Shown: positions 16,201-24,260, counted from the stretch's first letter. The stretch is 64,000 nt of DNA from Candidatus Saccharimonadota bacterium (GCA_905372275.1 CAJPON010000003.1:1-64000), one strand, 5' to 3'. Notes: generated from the sequence alone by a model not told the origin. Program-made: numbers and translations.

Positions 16201-18355
16201 CCTTGAGGCCAGCATCAGGAATATTGACAGTTACTGGAGGTGTCGGCGGAGTCTGCCCGCCCGTCGCATCCATCAGCACATTAACCAAAGCACCAGCATT
16301 TACCGGCACGCCAGCTTTAACAGTTTTGCCTGTTGGGTCAATCGCTTGCGCTACGTCGCTCGATAACGGTTTACCCTTGTTGATGGCTGGGCTACCTGGT
16401 TTGAGATTGTAATTGCTCTTTTTGTAGTCGTTATTATTTGCTGCTTCTTTCACGAAATACGGATTATTTGCTCGCGAGCCAAAAGTATCAAGCGAATGCG
16501 CATCGCGGCCGTCAATCGAGTTCGACAATTTTGGATTATTCGCGATATCAGAAGCTCTGCTTATAACTGTATCGGTCTTTGAAGGAATCTGTTTGAAATC
16601 CCACACCGACAAATTTATATCGTCTGACTCGTTACGGTAATATACATTATAATCAAATCCTTTGAGCATATCGTTGGCATCGACATACGGTCTATTTTGA
16701 TCGTTCTGAGATCCTTCAACACGCAGTGAATACGCGCGCTGATAATTACTGCCAGAAAGATCCTCTGTTCGAGCTAACGGCCGCGAAGATATAATGTTGT
16801 TATACAATTCAACGCCCGAAGTATTCCAATCCAGACCCAGTCCCTGCGACCAGCTTTCGTTAGCTACACAGGACCCGCCTTTCCAATAATTGCATCCGTC
16901 AACACGACTGTCTTCAAATATGTATATTGGCCGATAAGTGCGAGATATGGTATTGTTATACACCTTAACATCATCGCTGCCGGCTACACGAATACCCGTA
17001 CCGGAACTTTCAATTATATTAGAGGCAATTATACCATTACCAGAAACCTCATACATGATAGCAAGCGGAGAATTAGTAAAGAAGTTGCCAACGATTTTCG
17101 TTTCTGCACAACCCTCGTCGCACCAAAAGCCAATCATACCTTCGTTATTGGCGTTGGCAGCAGTAGAATACGCTTTAGTGTCGCGAGAATAATCAACAAT
17201 ATTATTGCGGAATGTGAAATTTCGCGTATGCGTAACTTTGATATCAGCCATCGTACAATAAGCTCCGCAGCCAATCGTCAAGAAACCTTCCGCGTTGTTG
17301 CCATATAATTCACCGTTAGTAAATACTGTGTTGTGAGATTTGTTAGCCCCAACTCCCGAGCCGCCATTATCTATCGCCTTTACGCTGCGCGCCGTCGACG
17401 ACTCTGCCTTGTTAAAGAACAGGCCTTGGCTTGCACTTTGGGTGACAATCATATCTTGAACTAGCGAGCCAGATCCATTAATACTCACCGCAGTTGGACC
17501 CGAATAAACCCCTCTGTCAGCGGCAGGATCGTAAGGATCCTTAAAACCCCAAACCTGAACAGGCGAATACTGAGCAACGTTAATGCCTTTCACGGAAACG
17601 TTTTTGCCAGTACTAGTGAAAGCTCGCGCCCGCTCTGATATCTCGGTTACGCCGCTAGCTGGATTCTTGCCAATATAATAAGATATCGCATCTTGCTGGC
17701 CAATATTATAGCCGTCTGCATTATTGTTAGGAGTTTTGAGCGTAGTAGGAGTGTTGTCTTCGACATAAAAAGTATTGCTACCAGGCGTTACCTCTGCTTT
17801 GGTTTTAACCTGCTTTAGCGGCTCATCGTTAATGAAAACCTGTTCTGGGTAGGCCGCGACACCTTCAACGCTTGGATTCGCATTTGTGGTACAAACATGA
17901 CAGAAGTTGTGATAATTCCCAGTTGTTTTCCATATGCCATTTTCACTAGTCCATGAATTTACGACATCGCTACCCTTTAGCCAAACTTCTGCCCCCGGCG
18001 CCGCTTGAATAGTCACATTATCGCCAGAGATGAAAAAATGCGGTTCACGATAAATACCCGACTTCGCGACTACTGTGCCGCCATTACTAATAGAGCTGAG
18101 AGCTTTCTTGAATGTAGCGTACGGCGAACCCTCGGAACCATTACCTGAGGTGTCGTTGCCATTCGGCGCTACCCACGCGACATTACTCGTTGGAACGGTG
18201 TAATTGGTTTTAATAAAAGAGTACTTTTTGTTGAGCTGCGACGCCTGAGCTCGCGGCAAATTCACCAGCACCAAACTTAATGCCACAATGAATACGGTTA
18301 TTCCAACGCCAATACGGCGATATTTATATTTGATATTTTTCCTGTGTATTTTCAT
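13223..18355 (-). CDS. Giant surface protein: beta-helix, LRR, FIVAR repeats, LSETG anchor
   Basis: A 1710-residue secreted protein. Residues 1-38 are a signal peptide ending in RAQAS. About 55-690 is a right-handed parallel beta-helix, opening with WVAPNGNDTSGNG and rich in short Asn turns. About 730-935 is a leucine-rich region of internalin type (LTKLTMTNNKVASIEPLAHL), followed by an Ig-like cap to about 1015. About 1018-1500 are helical FIVAR-like repeats. After a beta-rich domain, the end is LSETG, a hydrophobic helix and RRRQ, the layout of a sortase substrate with a variant motif. All parts suit adhesion to host surface glycans or proteins. GAGGTAGGAG precedes the ATG. No sortase gene is in this window. 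Confidence 0.88.
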   Translation of the reverse strand: MKIHRKNIKYKYRRIGVGITVFIVALSLVLVNLPRAQASQLNKKYSFIKTNYTVPTSNVAWVAPNGNDTSGNGSEGSPYATFKKALSSISNGGTVVAKSGIYREPHFFISGDNVTIQAAPGAEVWLKGSDVVNSWTSENGIWKTTGNYHNFCHVCTTNANPSVEGVAAYPEQVFINDEPLKQVKTKAEVTPGSNTFYVEDNTPTTLKTPNNNADGYNIGQQDAISYYIGKNPASGVTEISERARAFTSTGKNVSVKGINVAQYSPVQVWGFKDPYDPAADRGVYSGPTAVSINGSGSLVQDMIVTQSASQGLFFNKAESSTARSVKAIDNGGSGVGANKSHNTVFTNGELYGNNAEGFLTIGCGAYCTMADIKVTHTRNFTFRNNIVDYSRDTKAYSTAANANNEGMIGFWCDEGCAETKIVGNFFTNSPLAIMYEVSGNGIIASNIIESSGTGIRVAGSDDVKVYNNTISRTYRPIYIFEDSRVDGCNYWKGGSCVANESWSQGLGLDWNTSGVELYNNIISSRPLARTEDLSGSNYQRAYSLRVEGSQNDQNRPYVDANDMLKGFDYNVYYRNESDDINLSVWDFKQIPSKTDTVISRASDIANNPKLSNSIDGRDAHSLDTFGSRANNPYFVKEAANNNDYKKSNYNLKPGSPAINKGKPLSSDVAQAIDPTGKTVKAGVPVNAGALVNVLMDATGGQTPPTPPVTVNIPDAGLKAAINKTLDSNRPSTQDITVDELAQLTQLTVDGGVKVKNLTGLEKATNLQELNIDNNEVADLAPLSSLAKLTKLTMTNNKVASIEPLAHLANLSVLLASGNPIASTKPLANLTHLTRVSVDSKSTAFDISDFAKSAGTLTALQLSGADNGTPQLVHSEVLKQLTKVTTLQVSSTSLTDNDLNSIGAMTQLTSLQADRSNISDMSFAGRLTKLTKLDVSNQRVRMSTSTTPFASPLKDVSGTAVAITNSADLANDGAGRVKIVSPIYDNNTHELSATWTKNVTVGAATAQFNGQLTVSATLPKADKAQLQAQIDRANNSADYIKADAAVASALSAAKNVVAKPNPTPAEISQATNDLKQALDAAIAKETAAQAAARIAVDKAKNSKSPADIRAAEALLAHVQDTAKKSAMQDELNAVKQEITDARTALSKLIDKAKNTPTDGLAAETVAALNTAIAAAKAVNNDQESTVAQLTEAKTKLQSALDNLKTDKTALAKAIADADQEPVYIKNDSAVKTALQHAKNVYAAANPTPAEVNTAVNNLKSAINAAKKKETDAQTAAANAVAAAEGAKTTQSITAAQTLVDAVQDASVKSALQVRLDAVSQQLSNAKQTLGTLITKAETVDTTGMSADTVNALKAKIKQAKQVYNDASVSVMRLQAAASELQAALDALRPDKTTLRDVITRAEAQPVYIRNDPAVKSALQHAKNVEAAASSTPADISSAIQQLNSAVTAAQKKEADVQAAAQAAVADAESQKTAQSIAHARTLVDKVQDQAVKTNLQARLDAIVVQTFVNKQTIRQANNTNITLSTSGDKCYNIKNAAAVGQPKNIPTGYQMQGSAKFTINCDGHAQPAVGYTTKITLELSRIYKVNRLKVIKYSINGANATDITEKVTLKTSVDGKRTIVEYSITDGGFGDMDKTANGVIDDPVIIYERSENTTPANGGNQPGAPAKNGKAAANGGRLSETGDSLYGYIIGASVLVLGGAAGVYAIIRRRQ
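13841..15243 (-). repeat. 184-residue (552-bp) FIVAR-type coding repeat
   Basis: Starts such as DYIKADAAVASAL, VYIKNDSAVKTAL and VYIRNDPAVKSAL recur about 552 bp apart (near 15240, 14690 and 14138). Each unit has the block NPTPAEI, a KKE(T/A)DxQ linker and VQDxxxK. Two copies are full length and the last is partial. Confidence 0.75.
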
Positions 18356-18386
18356 ACTCCTACCTCACTTGGGTTATATACTTGAC

Positions 18387-18416
18387 ATAGTAACATAAGC
18401 AAATCGAGCCAGTCAA
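18387..18416 (-). promoter_or_regulatory. Promoter of the giant surface protein gene
   Basis: TTGACT (18411-18416), an 18-base spacer and TACTAT (18387-18392) on the minus strand, about 30 bases before the ATG at 18355. Confidence 0.55.
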
Positions 18417-18448
18417 TAAACAATCTGTACGTCGTAATGATTTTACGC

Positions 18449-18454
18449 TATAAT
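18449..18454 (+). promoter_or_regulatory. -10 box of tRNA-Ile2
   Basis: TATAAT ten bases before the tRNA. No good -35 is visible at 17 bases (TGTACG). Confidence 0.5.
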
Positions 18455-18463
18455 ATCAGCAAT

Positions 18464-18539
18464 GGGGGCGTAGCTCAGGGGTTAGAGCAGCGGGCTCATA
18501 ACCTGTTGGTCGTTGGTTCGATCCCAACCGCCCCCACCA
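18464..18539 (+). tRNA. tRNA with CAT anticodon, probably tRNA-Ile2 (lysidine-modified)
   Basis: A 76-base cloverleaf with acceptor GGGGGCG/CGCCCCC, D-arm GCTC/GAGC, anticodon loop CTCATAA and encoded CCA. The GAGCAGCGGGCTCATAACC stretch and T-arm resemble Gram-positive tRNA-Ile2 more than elongator Met. Separate elongator and initiator tRNA-Met genes and a TilS enzyme are nearby. The amino acid identity is inferred. Confidence 0.75.
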
Positions 18540-18565
18540 CCATAATCAACCACAGAGATCAAAAA

Positions 18566-18590
18566 ACCTCCCTTAGGGTAATCGGGAGGT
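18566..18590. terminator. Hairpin between tRNA-Ile2 and the 68-aa gene
   Basis: The stem ACCTCCC/GGGAGGT has an 11-base loop. On the minus strand it is followed by TTTTTT, on the plus strand only by AATTTTG. It probably stops transcription in both directions, more strongly leftwards. Confidence 0.6.
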
Positions 18591-18663
18591 AATTTTGTGC
18601 ACCTGTTTGTTTACATATCTAGAGTAGCAAACTTACTATCTAAACGCAAGCATTTTACCACCA

Positions 18664-18695
18664 CAAAAACCCTCAGCTGACAAGCCGAGGGTTTT
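18664..18695 (-). terminator. Terminator of the 68-aa gene
   Basis: The stem CCCTCGGC/GCTGAGGG (one mismatch), followed by TTTTTG on the minus strand, 20 bases after the stop codon. Confidence 0.7.
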
Positions 18696-18710
18696 AAAAA
18701 ACAGCAAAAT

Positions 18711-18917
18711 TTATTTCTTCTTAGAAACCGTCAGAAAGCCATTGCGCGGGTTTTCTTTAACGACGCGATCCTCTGGCAAATCGCATGGTTCGCCTTTTTC
18801 GTTTTTCTCTACCTTAGTGAAAAAATAGATAGTTTGCGGCTTACCGCCGCGAAGTGTAACTTCAGTTTTGTGTAGATAATAAGTGACGCCCTTTGAATTC
18901 GTGTGCTTGTAAGCCAT
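18711..18917 (-). CDS. Small conserved-looking basic protein, 68 aa
   Basis: A single small gene with a strong AGGAGG site and its own terminator. The product is basic and beta-rich (MAYKHTNSKGVTYYLHKTEV, then QTIYFFTKV), with a KENPRNGFLTVSKKK tail. I recall similar short proteins in Saccharibacteria genomes annotated only as hypothetical. The isolated, well-expressed gene layout suggests a housekeeping nucleic-acid-binding role, but this is inference. Confidence 0.75.
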   Translation of the reverse strand: MAYKHTNSKGVTYYLHKTEVTLRGGKPQTIYFFTKVEKNEKGEPCDLPEDRVVKENPRNGFLTVSKKK

Positions 18918-19009
18918 TGTTTTATACCTCCTATTAGTATTGGTTTACATCTGTTAGCTTATCGTAACCTGCATTGAGTGTCAACACTTTGCACCCCTAG
19001 CCGTACCAG

Positions 19010-19636
19010 TCAAGCAGCTCGATATTTATAGCGCAATAATAGGTGTAATATTACAAGGCTAATCAAACGCAGTACTATAACTACCAAAATCACTACCGCC
19101 AAAACTATTGACCAGCCAGCAAAATCAGGCGTCCAAAGCGGCGACGTATATTCGTGACGGTATAGTTCGGTGTTGGGCAATTCTGGGTCTTTGAGTTTGT
19201 CAGAGGTGGGATATTTTGATAATTCGTTAACAAAGCATTGGATATAAGCCATCGACCAACCGCTATATTGCGGATGGCAAACTGCTTCAGCCTGAGCATG
19301 AACTCTTGCGTTCTCAGACGACGCCGCCGAAGCTCTCTTGATAGCCGCTTGCGAGTCGCGCTCATACTGATGCTGCAGATAAATCACGCCGCTGCTGGCA
19401 TTCATATGCGTGGTTGAGTAACGCTGCAAATCTTGCAGACGATTAAATATTTGTGTTTCGTTGCCTGATTTGTCAGCTGTCGCCACAGCACTGCGGCGCT
19501 GTATCATGCCAACATTATTAATACGCAAAAAAGTTGCCGCTACAAAACACACCAGCACAAACAAAATCAACAGCTGCCAGGTCTTGACTCGCTCAAGACG
19601 CCGAAGATTTCGCCTCGCCGCGCGTTTATCGGCCAT
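19010..19636 (-). CDS. Membrane protein with two terminal helices, 208 aa
   Basis: A basic start (MADKRAARRNLRRLERVK) precedes a helix (LLILFVLVCFVAATFL). An extracytoplasmic section of about 120 residues, Ala/Gln-rich with three cysteines, follows, then a second helix near the end (WSIVLAVVILVVIVLRLISL). The function is unknown. A GGGCGGGA-like site and TATACT lie upstream, divergent from murC. Confidence 0.65.
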   Translation of the reverse strand: MADKRAARRNLRRLERVKTWQLLILFVLVCFVAATFLRINNVGMIQRRSAVATADKSGNETQIFNRLQDLQRYSTTHMNASSGVIYLQHQYERDSQAAIKRASAASSENARVHAQAEAVCHPQYSGWSMAYIQCFVNELSKYPTSDKLKDPELPNTELYRHEYTSPLWTPDFAGWSIVLAVVILVVIVLRLISLVILHLLLRYKYRAA

Positions 19637-19699
19637 TATTCCCGCCCTTCATTACTTAATAGTATACCACGAGCAGCTTGATTGCGTTATAGTAGAAGT

Positions 19700-20953
19700 A
19701 TGAATATTTATTTCTCTGGCATTGGCGGCGTCGCTATCGGACCGTTAGCTGAATTAGCTCATGACGCCGGGCATAGCGTACAAGGCTCGGACGCGCACTC
19801 GAGTCTAGAAACTAGCGAATTAATGCAGCGCGGCATTGTCGTCACTAATGACCAGTCTGGCGATTACCTAGAATACTGCCATAAGCAGCGCCGTATCGAC
19901 TGGCTCGTTTACACCGCCGCCTTGCCCGCTGACCACCCAGAACTAGTGAGAGCGCAAAAATTAGGCATTTACACAGCCAAGCGCGACGAGCTGCTGCGCT
20001 ACATTATGAGCGAAAAGAACCTCAAGATGATCGCTATTGCTGGCACTCATGGCAAAACAACAACTACCGGTATGATGATTTGGGTGCTGCGCCAACTCGG
20101 CGTCCCAATCAGTTATTCAATTGGCACCACTATCAGTTTTGGGCCGAGCGGGCACTACGCGCCGAACAGCGAGTATTTCATATATGAGTGCGATGAATTC
20201 GATCGCAACTTCTTGCATTTCAGCCCATACCTTTCGCTGATTACTTCTATTGATTACGATCATCCAGATACATACCCAACTCAAGCCGCTTATACCAGAG
20301 CTTTCCAACAATTTCTCGGACAAAGCGAACTATCTATTCTCTGGAAGAAGGACACTCTTACTGGTTTAGAACCAGTTAATAAATCTTGGGTACTCAAAGA
20401 CGAGGAAGTTAAAAGTTTTCGCATTCCAGGCTGGCATAATCGAGCCAACGCCACGCTGGTTGCCAAAGCCTGCGAGCGGCTAAAGCTGGGTAATCCTGAT
20501 ATCGTAAAGGTTGCCGTCGAGAATTTTCCTGGTACGCAGCGGCGATTTGAACGCTTGGCGCCTGGACTGTACTCTGATTATGGCCACCATCCAGCCGAAA
20601 TATATGCCACGCTGCAAATGGCGCATGAGATATCCCGCGAAGTAACACTCGTCTACCAGCCACACCAAAATGTCCGCCAGCACGAAATTCAATCAATGTA
20701 CACAAATGAAGTTTTTCGCTACGCTGACAGCGTATATTGGCTGCCGACATATTTGACGCGCGAGAATCCGGATTTACCGATACTAACGCCTGCAGACTTA
20801 ACTAAAAACCTCACCCGCCCCGAAGTACATATTGCCAGCCTCAACGATGATTTGTGGAAGTCTATCATGCTTGACCGCGAGTTAGGTAAACTAGTCCTCT
20901 GTATGGGTGCTGGCACCATTGACGAGTGGCTGCGGCAGCATCTGAAGATTTAG
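19700..20953 (+). CDS. murC: UDP-N-acetylmuramate--L-alanine ligase (MurC-like)
   Basis: A Mur ligase of 417 residues from the ATG at 19700. It has the N-terminal Rossmann motif FSGIGGVAIGPLAELA, ATP loop AGTHGKTTTTGM, YECDEFDRNFLHFSP and SDYGHHPAEIYATL, the MurC pattern. It adds L-Ala to UDP-MurNAc. Mpl, which reattaches recycled peptides, is a close relative and cannot be excluded. A TTG 18 bases upstream in frame is less likely, because the TATAGT box falls just after it. Confidence 0.85.
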   Translation: MNIYFSGIGGVAIGPLAELAHDAGHSVQGSDAHSSLETSELMQRGIVVTNDQSGDYLEYCHKQRRIDWLVYTAALPADHPELVRAQKLGIYTAKRDELLRYIMSEKNLKMIAIAGTHGKTTTTGMMIWVLRQLGVPISYSIGTTISFGPSGHYAPNSEYFIYECDEFDRNFLHFSPYLSLITSIDYDHPDTYPTQAAYTRAFQQFLGQSELSILWKKDTLTGLEPVNKSWVLKDEEVKSFRIPGWHNRANATLVAKACERLKLGNPDIVKVAVENFPGTQRRFERLAPGLYSDYGHHPAEIYATLQMAHEISREVTLVYQPHQNVRQHEIQSMYTNEVFRYADSVYWLPTYLTRENPDLPILTPADLTKNLTRPEVHIASLNDDLWKSIMLDRELGKLVLCMGAGTIDEWLRQHLKI

Positions 20954-20957
20954 AGTT

Positions 20958-21299
20958 TTACCGATTATCGCCGCTGCCATGCAGCTGGCCGCGCTGCTGG
21001 CGGCTGGCTAGCTTTTCGTTATTAAGCCGCGCCACCTCTTCCAAGCTAGAGCCGAGCAAATGCGCCGCCGAGTTAACATACCACAGCACATCACCTAATT
21101 CTTTGATAATTTCCGCGCGATCATCGGCAGTTAGTCTGCCCTGCTTGTCGCGGATTAGCTTTTTGAACTTTTCCATCACCTCGCCCGACTCGCCAGCCAA
21201 ACCTAGTATTTGCGCCATCAAATCAGCGCTGATATCACCGTATGCGTGATCGCTCGTTAGCGTTGAAATGGCTTTTTGCGAATAATCTTGAAAATTCAT
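20958..21299 (-). CDS. MazG-like nucleotide pyrophosphohydrolase
   Basis: A 113-residue all-alpha NTP pyrophosphohydrolase. The metal ligands are visible in LAGESGEVMEKFKK and EIIKELGDVLWYV (ExxE...ExxD). Such enzymes remove non-canonical nucleotides. The C-terminal tail is Gln/Gly-rich. AGGAGAGG precedes the ATG. It is convergent with murC, with only 4 bases between their stops. Confidence 0.88.
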   Translation of the reverse strand: MNFQDYSQKAISTLTSDHAYGDISADLMAQILGLAGESGEVMEKFKKLIRDKQGRLTADDRAEIIKELGDVLWYVNSAAHLLGSSLEEVARLNNEKLASRQQRGQLHGSGDNR

Positions 21300-21366
21300 G
21301 TTCCTCTCCTGTTTGTATGTATTATAACAATAATTACTAGCCGCTAGCTATTTGGCGTGAACCTGA

Positions 21367-21672
21367 TTATTCGTTTTCGCGAGGGTTTGGCTTGTATCTA
21401 ACTAAAAGCTTAGCTAATTTTCTCGCTTTTTGTCGAAGTTCTGGATCTTGCCAGTACCTTTCAATATAATCGCCGACAGCTTCTCCTGCAACACAACCCG
21501 GAGTTTTTCCCTCCACTTTCGCTGCTGTTGTCAATTTATCAAACAAATCATTTGACATACGCACTGAAACAGTACGTCCATCTTCACCCACTGGCGGACC
21601 CGAATACCATTTAGTAGGCCCTTCTATATCTCCTGTAATTCCATAACCTTCCGGTGCTTTTCTGATAGCCAT
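21367..21672 (-). CDS. Ribbon-helix-helix-like protein, 101 aa
   Basis: The central VSVRMSNDLFDKLTTAAK followed by two helices reads as a ribbon-helix-helix DNA-binding fold, as in antitoxins and CopG/Arc-type repressors. The N-terminal 30 residues are Gly/Pro-rich (EGYGITGDIEGPTKWYSGPP) and the C-terminus is basic. An AAAGGAG site precedes the ATG. No toxin gene is adjacent, so it is probably a solitary regulator. Confidence 0.6.
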   Translation of the reverse strand: MAIRKAPEGYGITGDIEGPTKWYSGPPVGEDGRTVSVRMSNDLFDKLTTAAKVEGKTPGCVAGEAVGDYIERYWQDPELRQKARKLAKLLVRYKPNPRENE

Positions 21673-21768
21673 AAAATTCTCCTTTCGTTACCAGCAAATC
21701 ATATCGTACCGCTGCTACCGATTCTAGACAAAATGGTTGATTTTTTATGACAATTTTATAATTTATGC

Positions 21769-21774
21769 TATATT
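21769..21774 (+). promoter_or_regulatory. -10 box, leaderless type
   Basis: TATATT, then ACAGAT, then the ATG at 21781. Confidence 0.45.
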
Positions 21775-21780
21775 ACAGAT

Positions 21781-22524
21781 ATGGATTTTTCGATTATTGG
21801 CTTGTCTATTCGTGACAAACGCGTATATGAGGCGCTGCTGGCAATTCCTAATAGTTCGCTGCGAGCCATCGCAGAAACAACGAATATTAACCGCGGCAGC
21901 GTCTATGAATCTATCAAAAGCCTGCGCGCCGCCGGACTTGTCAACAGCGTCACTCAGGGCAAGCAGCTGCGCTACCGCGCCGAAGATCCAGCTGTCTTGG
22001 CAGAAATTTTACACGAGAAGCAGCAAGCTCTGCAGGTAGCCGGCCAGCAGCTTGATCAATACATTGTCCGCCTGCGAACCGCAAACAAAATCGCCGAAAC
22101 CCGGCATATGGCGGCATTTTACGAGGGCGACGAAGGCTTGGCAAATATTTTGCGCGATATATTAAGCACATGCCGCCTGCAAAAGATTAACTTGTACCGC
22201 GTAATTTCTTCGCCGCGTGTCAGCCGCTATCTATACAACAACTTTCCGAATTTTAGCCGCGAACGCGCCAAACGAAATCTACGAGTACGCGTCTTGCGCT
22301 ACGCCAAGCCCCTGCGCATAACGACAGGCTTAGCGGACAGCCGCTACTTAGCCGGGCCAAAACTAGATGACGGCTGCTACACAATATTGTATGCCAGTAA
22401 AATGGCTATTATTACTCTGGACAAATATAACTCTATGCACGGAGTAATCATCGACAACGCCAGCCTGGCCTCAGTGCAAACGCGCCTATTTGACATTGCT
22501 TGGCAGGGTGCTAGCGAGGGTTAA
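21781..22524 (+). CDS. TrmB-family transcriptional regulator
   Basis: An N-terminal winged helix (about residues 10-75: KRVYEALLAIPNSSLRAIAE, then NRGSVYESIKSLRAAGLV) is followed by a coiled helix and a phospholipase D-like sensor domain. This is the layout of TrmB-type regulators, which in archaea respond to sugars. The ligand is unknown here. The gene stands alone, and its mRNA is probably leaderless. The name is unrelated to the tRNA methyltransferase trmB next door. Confidence 0.75.
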   Translation: MDFSIIGLSIRDKRVYEALLAIPNSSLRAIAETTNINRGSVYESIKSLRAAGLVNSVTQGKQLRYRAEDPAVLAEILHEKQQALQVAGQQLDQYIVRLRTANKIAETRHMAAFYEGDEGLANILRDILSTCRLQKINLYRVISSPRVSRYLYNNFPNFSRERAKRNLRVRVLRYAKPLRITTGLADSRYLAGPKLDDGCYTILYASKMAIITLDKYNSMHGVIIDNASLASVQTRLFDIAWQGASEG

Positions 22525-22553
22525 CCCGCTTCCACTGGCACGATAACACAACA

Positions 22554-23216
22554 TCAACGCGTAGCCTTCACAAAATTAATCGCCTTGCCCTCGTTCAGCC
22601 ATCGCTGCTCGTATGTCGTCATGATTTTATACTCGTCGTCCAGAGATGATTCGTGCAGGTCGAAGCTCAGTTCTGCAATTTGCCATTTTTCTGCCACCAA
22701 TTGCTCCAAGCTCCAGCAGAAAAAGTCGCGGTCGTCATGCTTGAAAAGCAGCTCGCCGCCAGGCTGCAATAATTGCGCGTAACGGCGCAAAAAATACGGA
22801 TGCGTCAACCGCCGCCTGGCAGCGCGCTTTTTCGGAAACGGGTCGGGAAAAGTCACCCAAATATTTTCTAACGATTTTGGAGGAATTAACTCCCCAATTT
22901 GATCAGCCCGCGCACGCACAAAAAATATATTTTTCATGCCTTTTTCTAGCGCCGTGTAAGCGCCTTTTTGCAAACGGTCAGCCTTAACGTCAATCGCCGC
23001 AAACAGCTTATCTGGGTAACGCGCTGCTAATTCGACGCTGAACAAACCAGTACCAGCGCCAATCTCTAACCCGAAAATACCCGGCTGGCGCTGCTGGTAA
23101 AAATCGCGCCATTCGTCAAACTCAAAGCAATTCTCGGCGTTATGAAACTTGGCAAATTTGTATTTTTTGCGCTTGCGAACAATAACAAAATCGTCAGGAT
23201 TGAGCAGTTCGCTCAC
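22554..23216 (-). CDS. trmB: tRNA (guanine-N7-)-methyltransferase TrmB
   Basis: It methylates G46 in the tRNA variable loop. The SAM-binding motif is LEIGAGTGLFSVELA. IDVKADRLQKG follows, and the family signature VTFPDPFPKKRAARRRL is intact. At 220 residues the length is normal. The GTG start shares a base with the stop of the upstream 136-residue gene, so translation is coupled to that membrane protein. Confidence 0.93.
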   Translation of the reverse strand: MSELLNPDDFVIVRKRKKYKFAKFHNAENCFEFDEWRDFYQQRQPGIFGLEIGAGTGLFSVELAARYPDKLFAAIDVKADRLQKGAYTALEKGMKNIFFVRARADQIGELIPPKSLENIWVTFPDPFPKKRAARRRLTHPYFLRRYAQLLQPGGELLFKHDDRDFFCWSLEQLVAEKWQIAELSFDLHESSLDDEYKIMTTYEQRWLNEGKAINFVKATR

Positions 23217-23626
23217 TAGTTTGAAGCCTCTCCGCTTGGTGCTGTTCCCGATGAACGTTCATTAAAGACTTGAATTGAACTATCTGATAATGCCTCGCCA
23301 CCAAAACTGGTCGATGCAGCCGCACGTTTGGCGTGTTTGTCGTATACATTTTTAAAATCTTTGATAGTTTTTTGATCAATCTCCCCTTGCGCCGAGAAAC
23401 CTTTTTCAGTTTCTTCGCTAGCGCCAGCTTGCTTCTGCACAGAGCTAAAACCTGGGCGGCTCAAATCGACTTGTGCTGCACCGCTGGTATTATACATCTC
23501 TAAAGCTACCGCCACCATGACGAGCGATATTACAATTACACAGACCAGCATAGCCGCAAAGCCGCACCGCTGACAAATATGATCAGCCCGCTTTTTCAGG
23601 CGAGCACGAGCGTGAAGTCTAGTCAT
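23216..23626 (-). CDS. Single-helix membrane protein, 136 aa
   Basis: A basic N-terminus (RLHARARLKKRADH) with one CQRC-like cysteine pair leads into one membrane helix (about residues 26-46). A polar, Ser/Lys-rich extracytoplasmic tail follows. The family is unknown. It overlaps the upstream exported-protein gene by 8 bases and shares its stop with the trmB start. AAGGAGG precedes the ATG. Confidence 0.6.
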   Translation of the reverse strand: MTRLHARARLKKRADHICQRCGFAAMLVCVIVISLVMVAVALEMYNTSGAAQVDLSRPGFSSVQKQAGASEETEKGFSAQGEIDQKTIKDFKNVYDKHAKRAAASTSFGGEALSDSSIQVFNERSSGTAPSGEASN

Positions 23627-24167
23627 TACTACCTCCTTGACTACTCAAACCCGCTTTTGACAAATCTAATTTGTCGATTTGTGAGCTATATTGCTTAATT
23701 AGCTTTTCGAGTTCGACTACTGCTTTTCGTACATCACCGCGATAATAACGCGCTCGTTCAATATCCATATAAAAGTCTGCTGGCTTATCTTGGCAATCCG
23801 TCTGGGCTATATGCGACATTATCTGCTCGTAACGCTGATAAAAGTTGCGAAATTGTCCGATTTGATGGTCGAAATCGACGGTTGTCTTGGTTAAGTCGAT
23901 GCCGTTGAGCTTATTGAGAGCAATACGGCTATTCATCGGCGCCATCAGTTTGGTAGAAATTGCATCATATTCGCGGCCGAGGTTAATGCGTACCAAAGCG
24001 TCGTTAGCACGAATACGCTCCAAAACAGTTTTAGTCGTCGCACAATTACTGCGCACCAAATTAAGCTGCCGCTCAGTCAATAGAGTCATGGTTGGACCTT
24101 CGGCGCTGACCGTTGGAGCACAAGCGACATAGACTAACGCACACAATATAATAAGGCTTCTTTTCAT
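23619..24167 (-). CDS. Exported helical protein, 182 aa
   Basis: A signal peptide (MKRSLIILCALVYVACAPTVSA) is followed by a mostly helical domain with two cysteines (SNCATT, TDCQDK) and a coiled-coil-like end. The function is unknown. It begins a three-gene unit with the 136-residue membrane protein and trmB. A CATAAT box lies 8 bases before the ATG. The 93 bases upstream show nothing further. Confidence 0.65.
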   Translation of the reverse strand: MKRSLIILCALVYVACAPTVSAEGPTMTLLTERQLNLVRSNCATTKTVLERIRANDALVRINLGREYDAISTKLMAPMNSRIALNKLNGIDLTKTTVDFDHQIGQFRNFYQRYEQIMSHIAQTDCQDKPADFYMDIERARYYRGDVRKAVVELEKLIKQYSSQIDKLDLSKAGLSSQGGSND

Positions 24168-24260
24168 TACGTATTATTATGGCGAAATATTCCCAGACGG
24201 TCAAGTCTACGTATTAGGCTGCTAATCTATAACCTGCAAGTCACCTACACCAGCCCGACG

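Noticed and set aside
13925..17192. Plus-strand open frames opposite the giant surface protein
   Set aside because: They are shadows of the repetitive, GC-biased codons of the minus-strand gene and have no starts with ribosome sites or recognisable domains.
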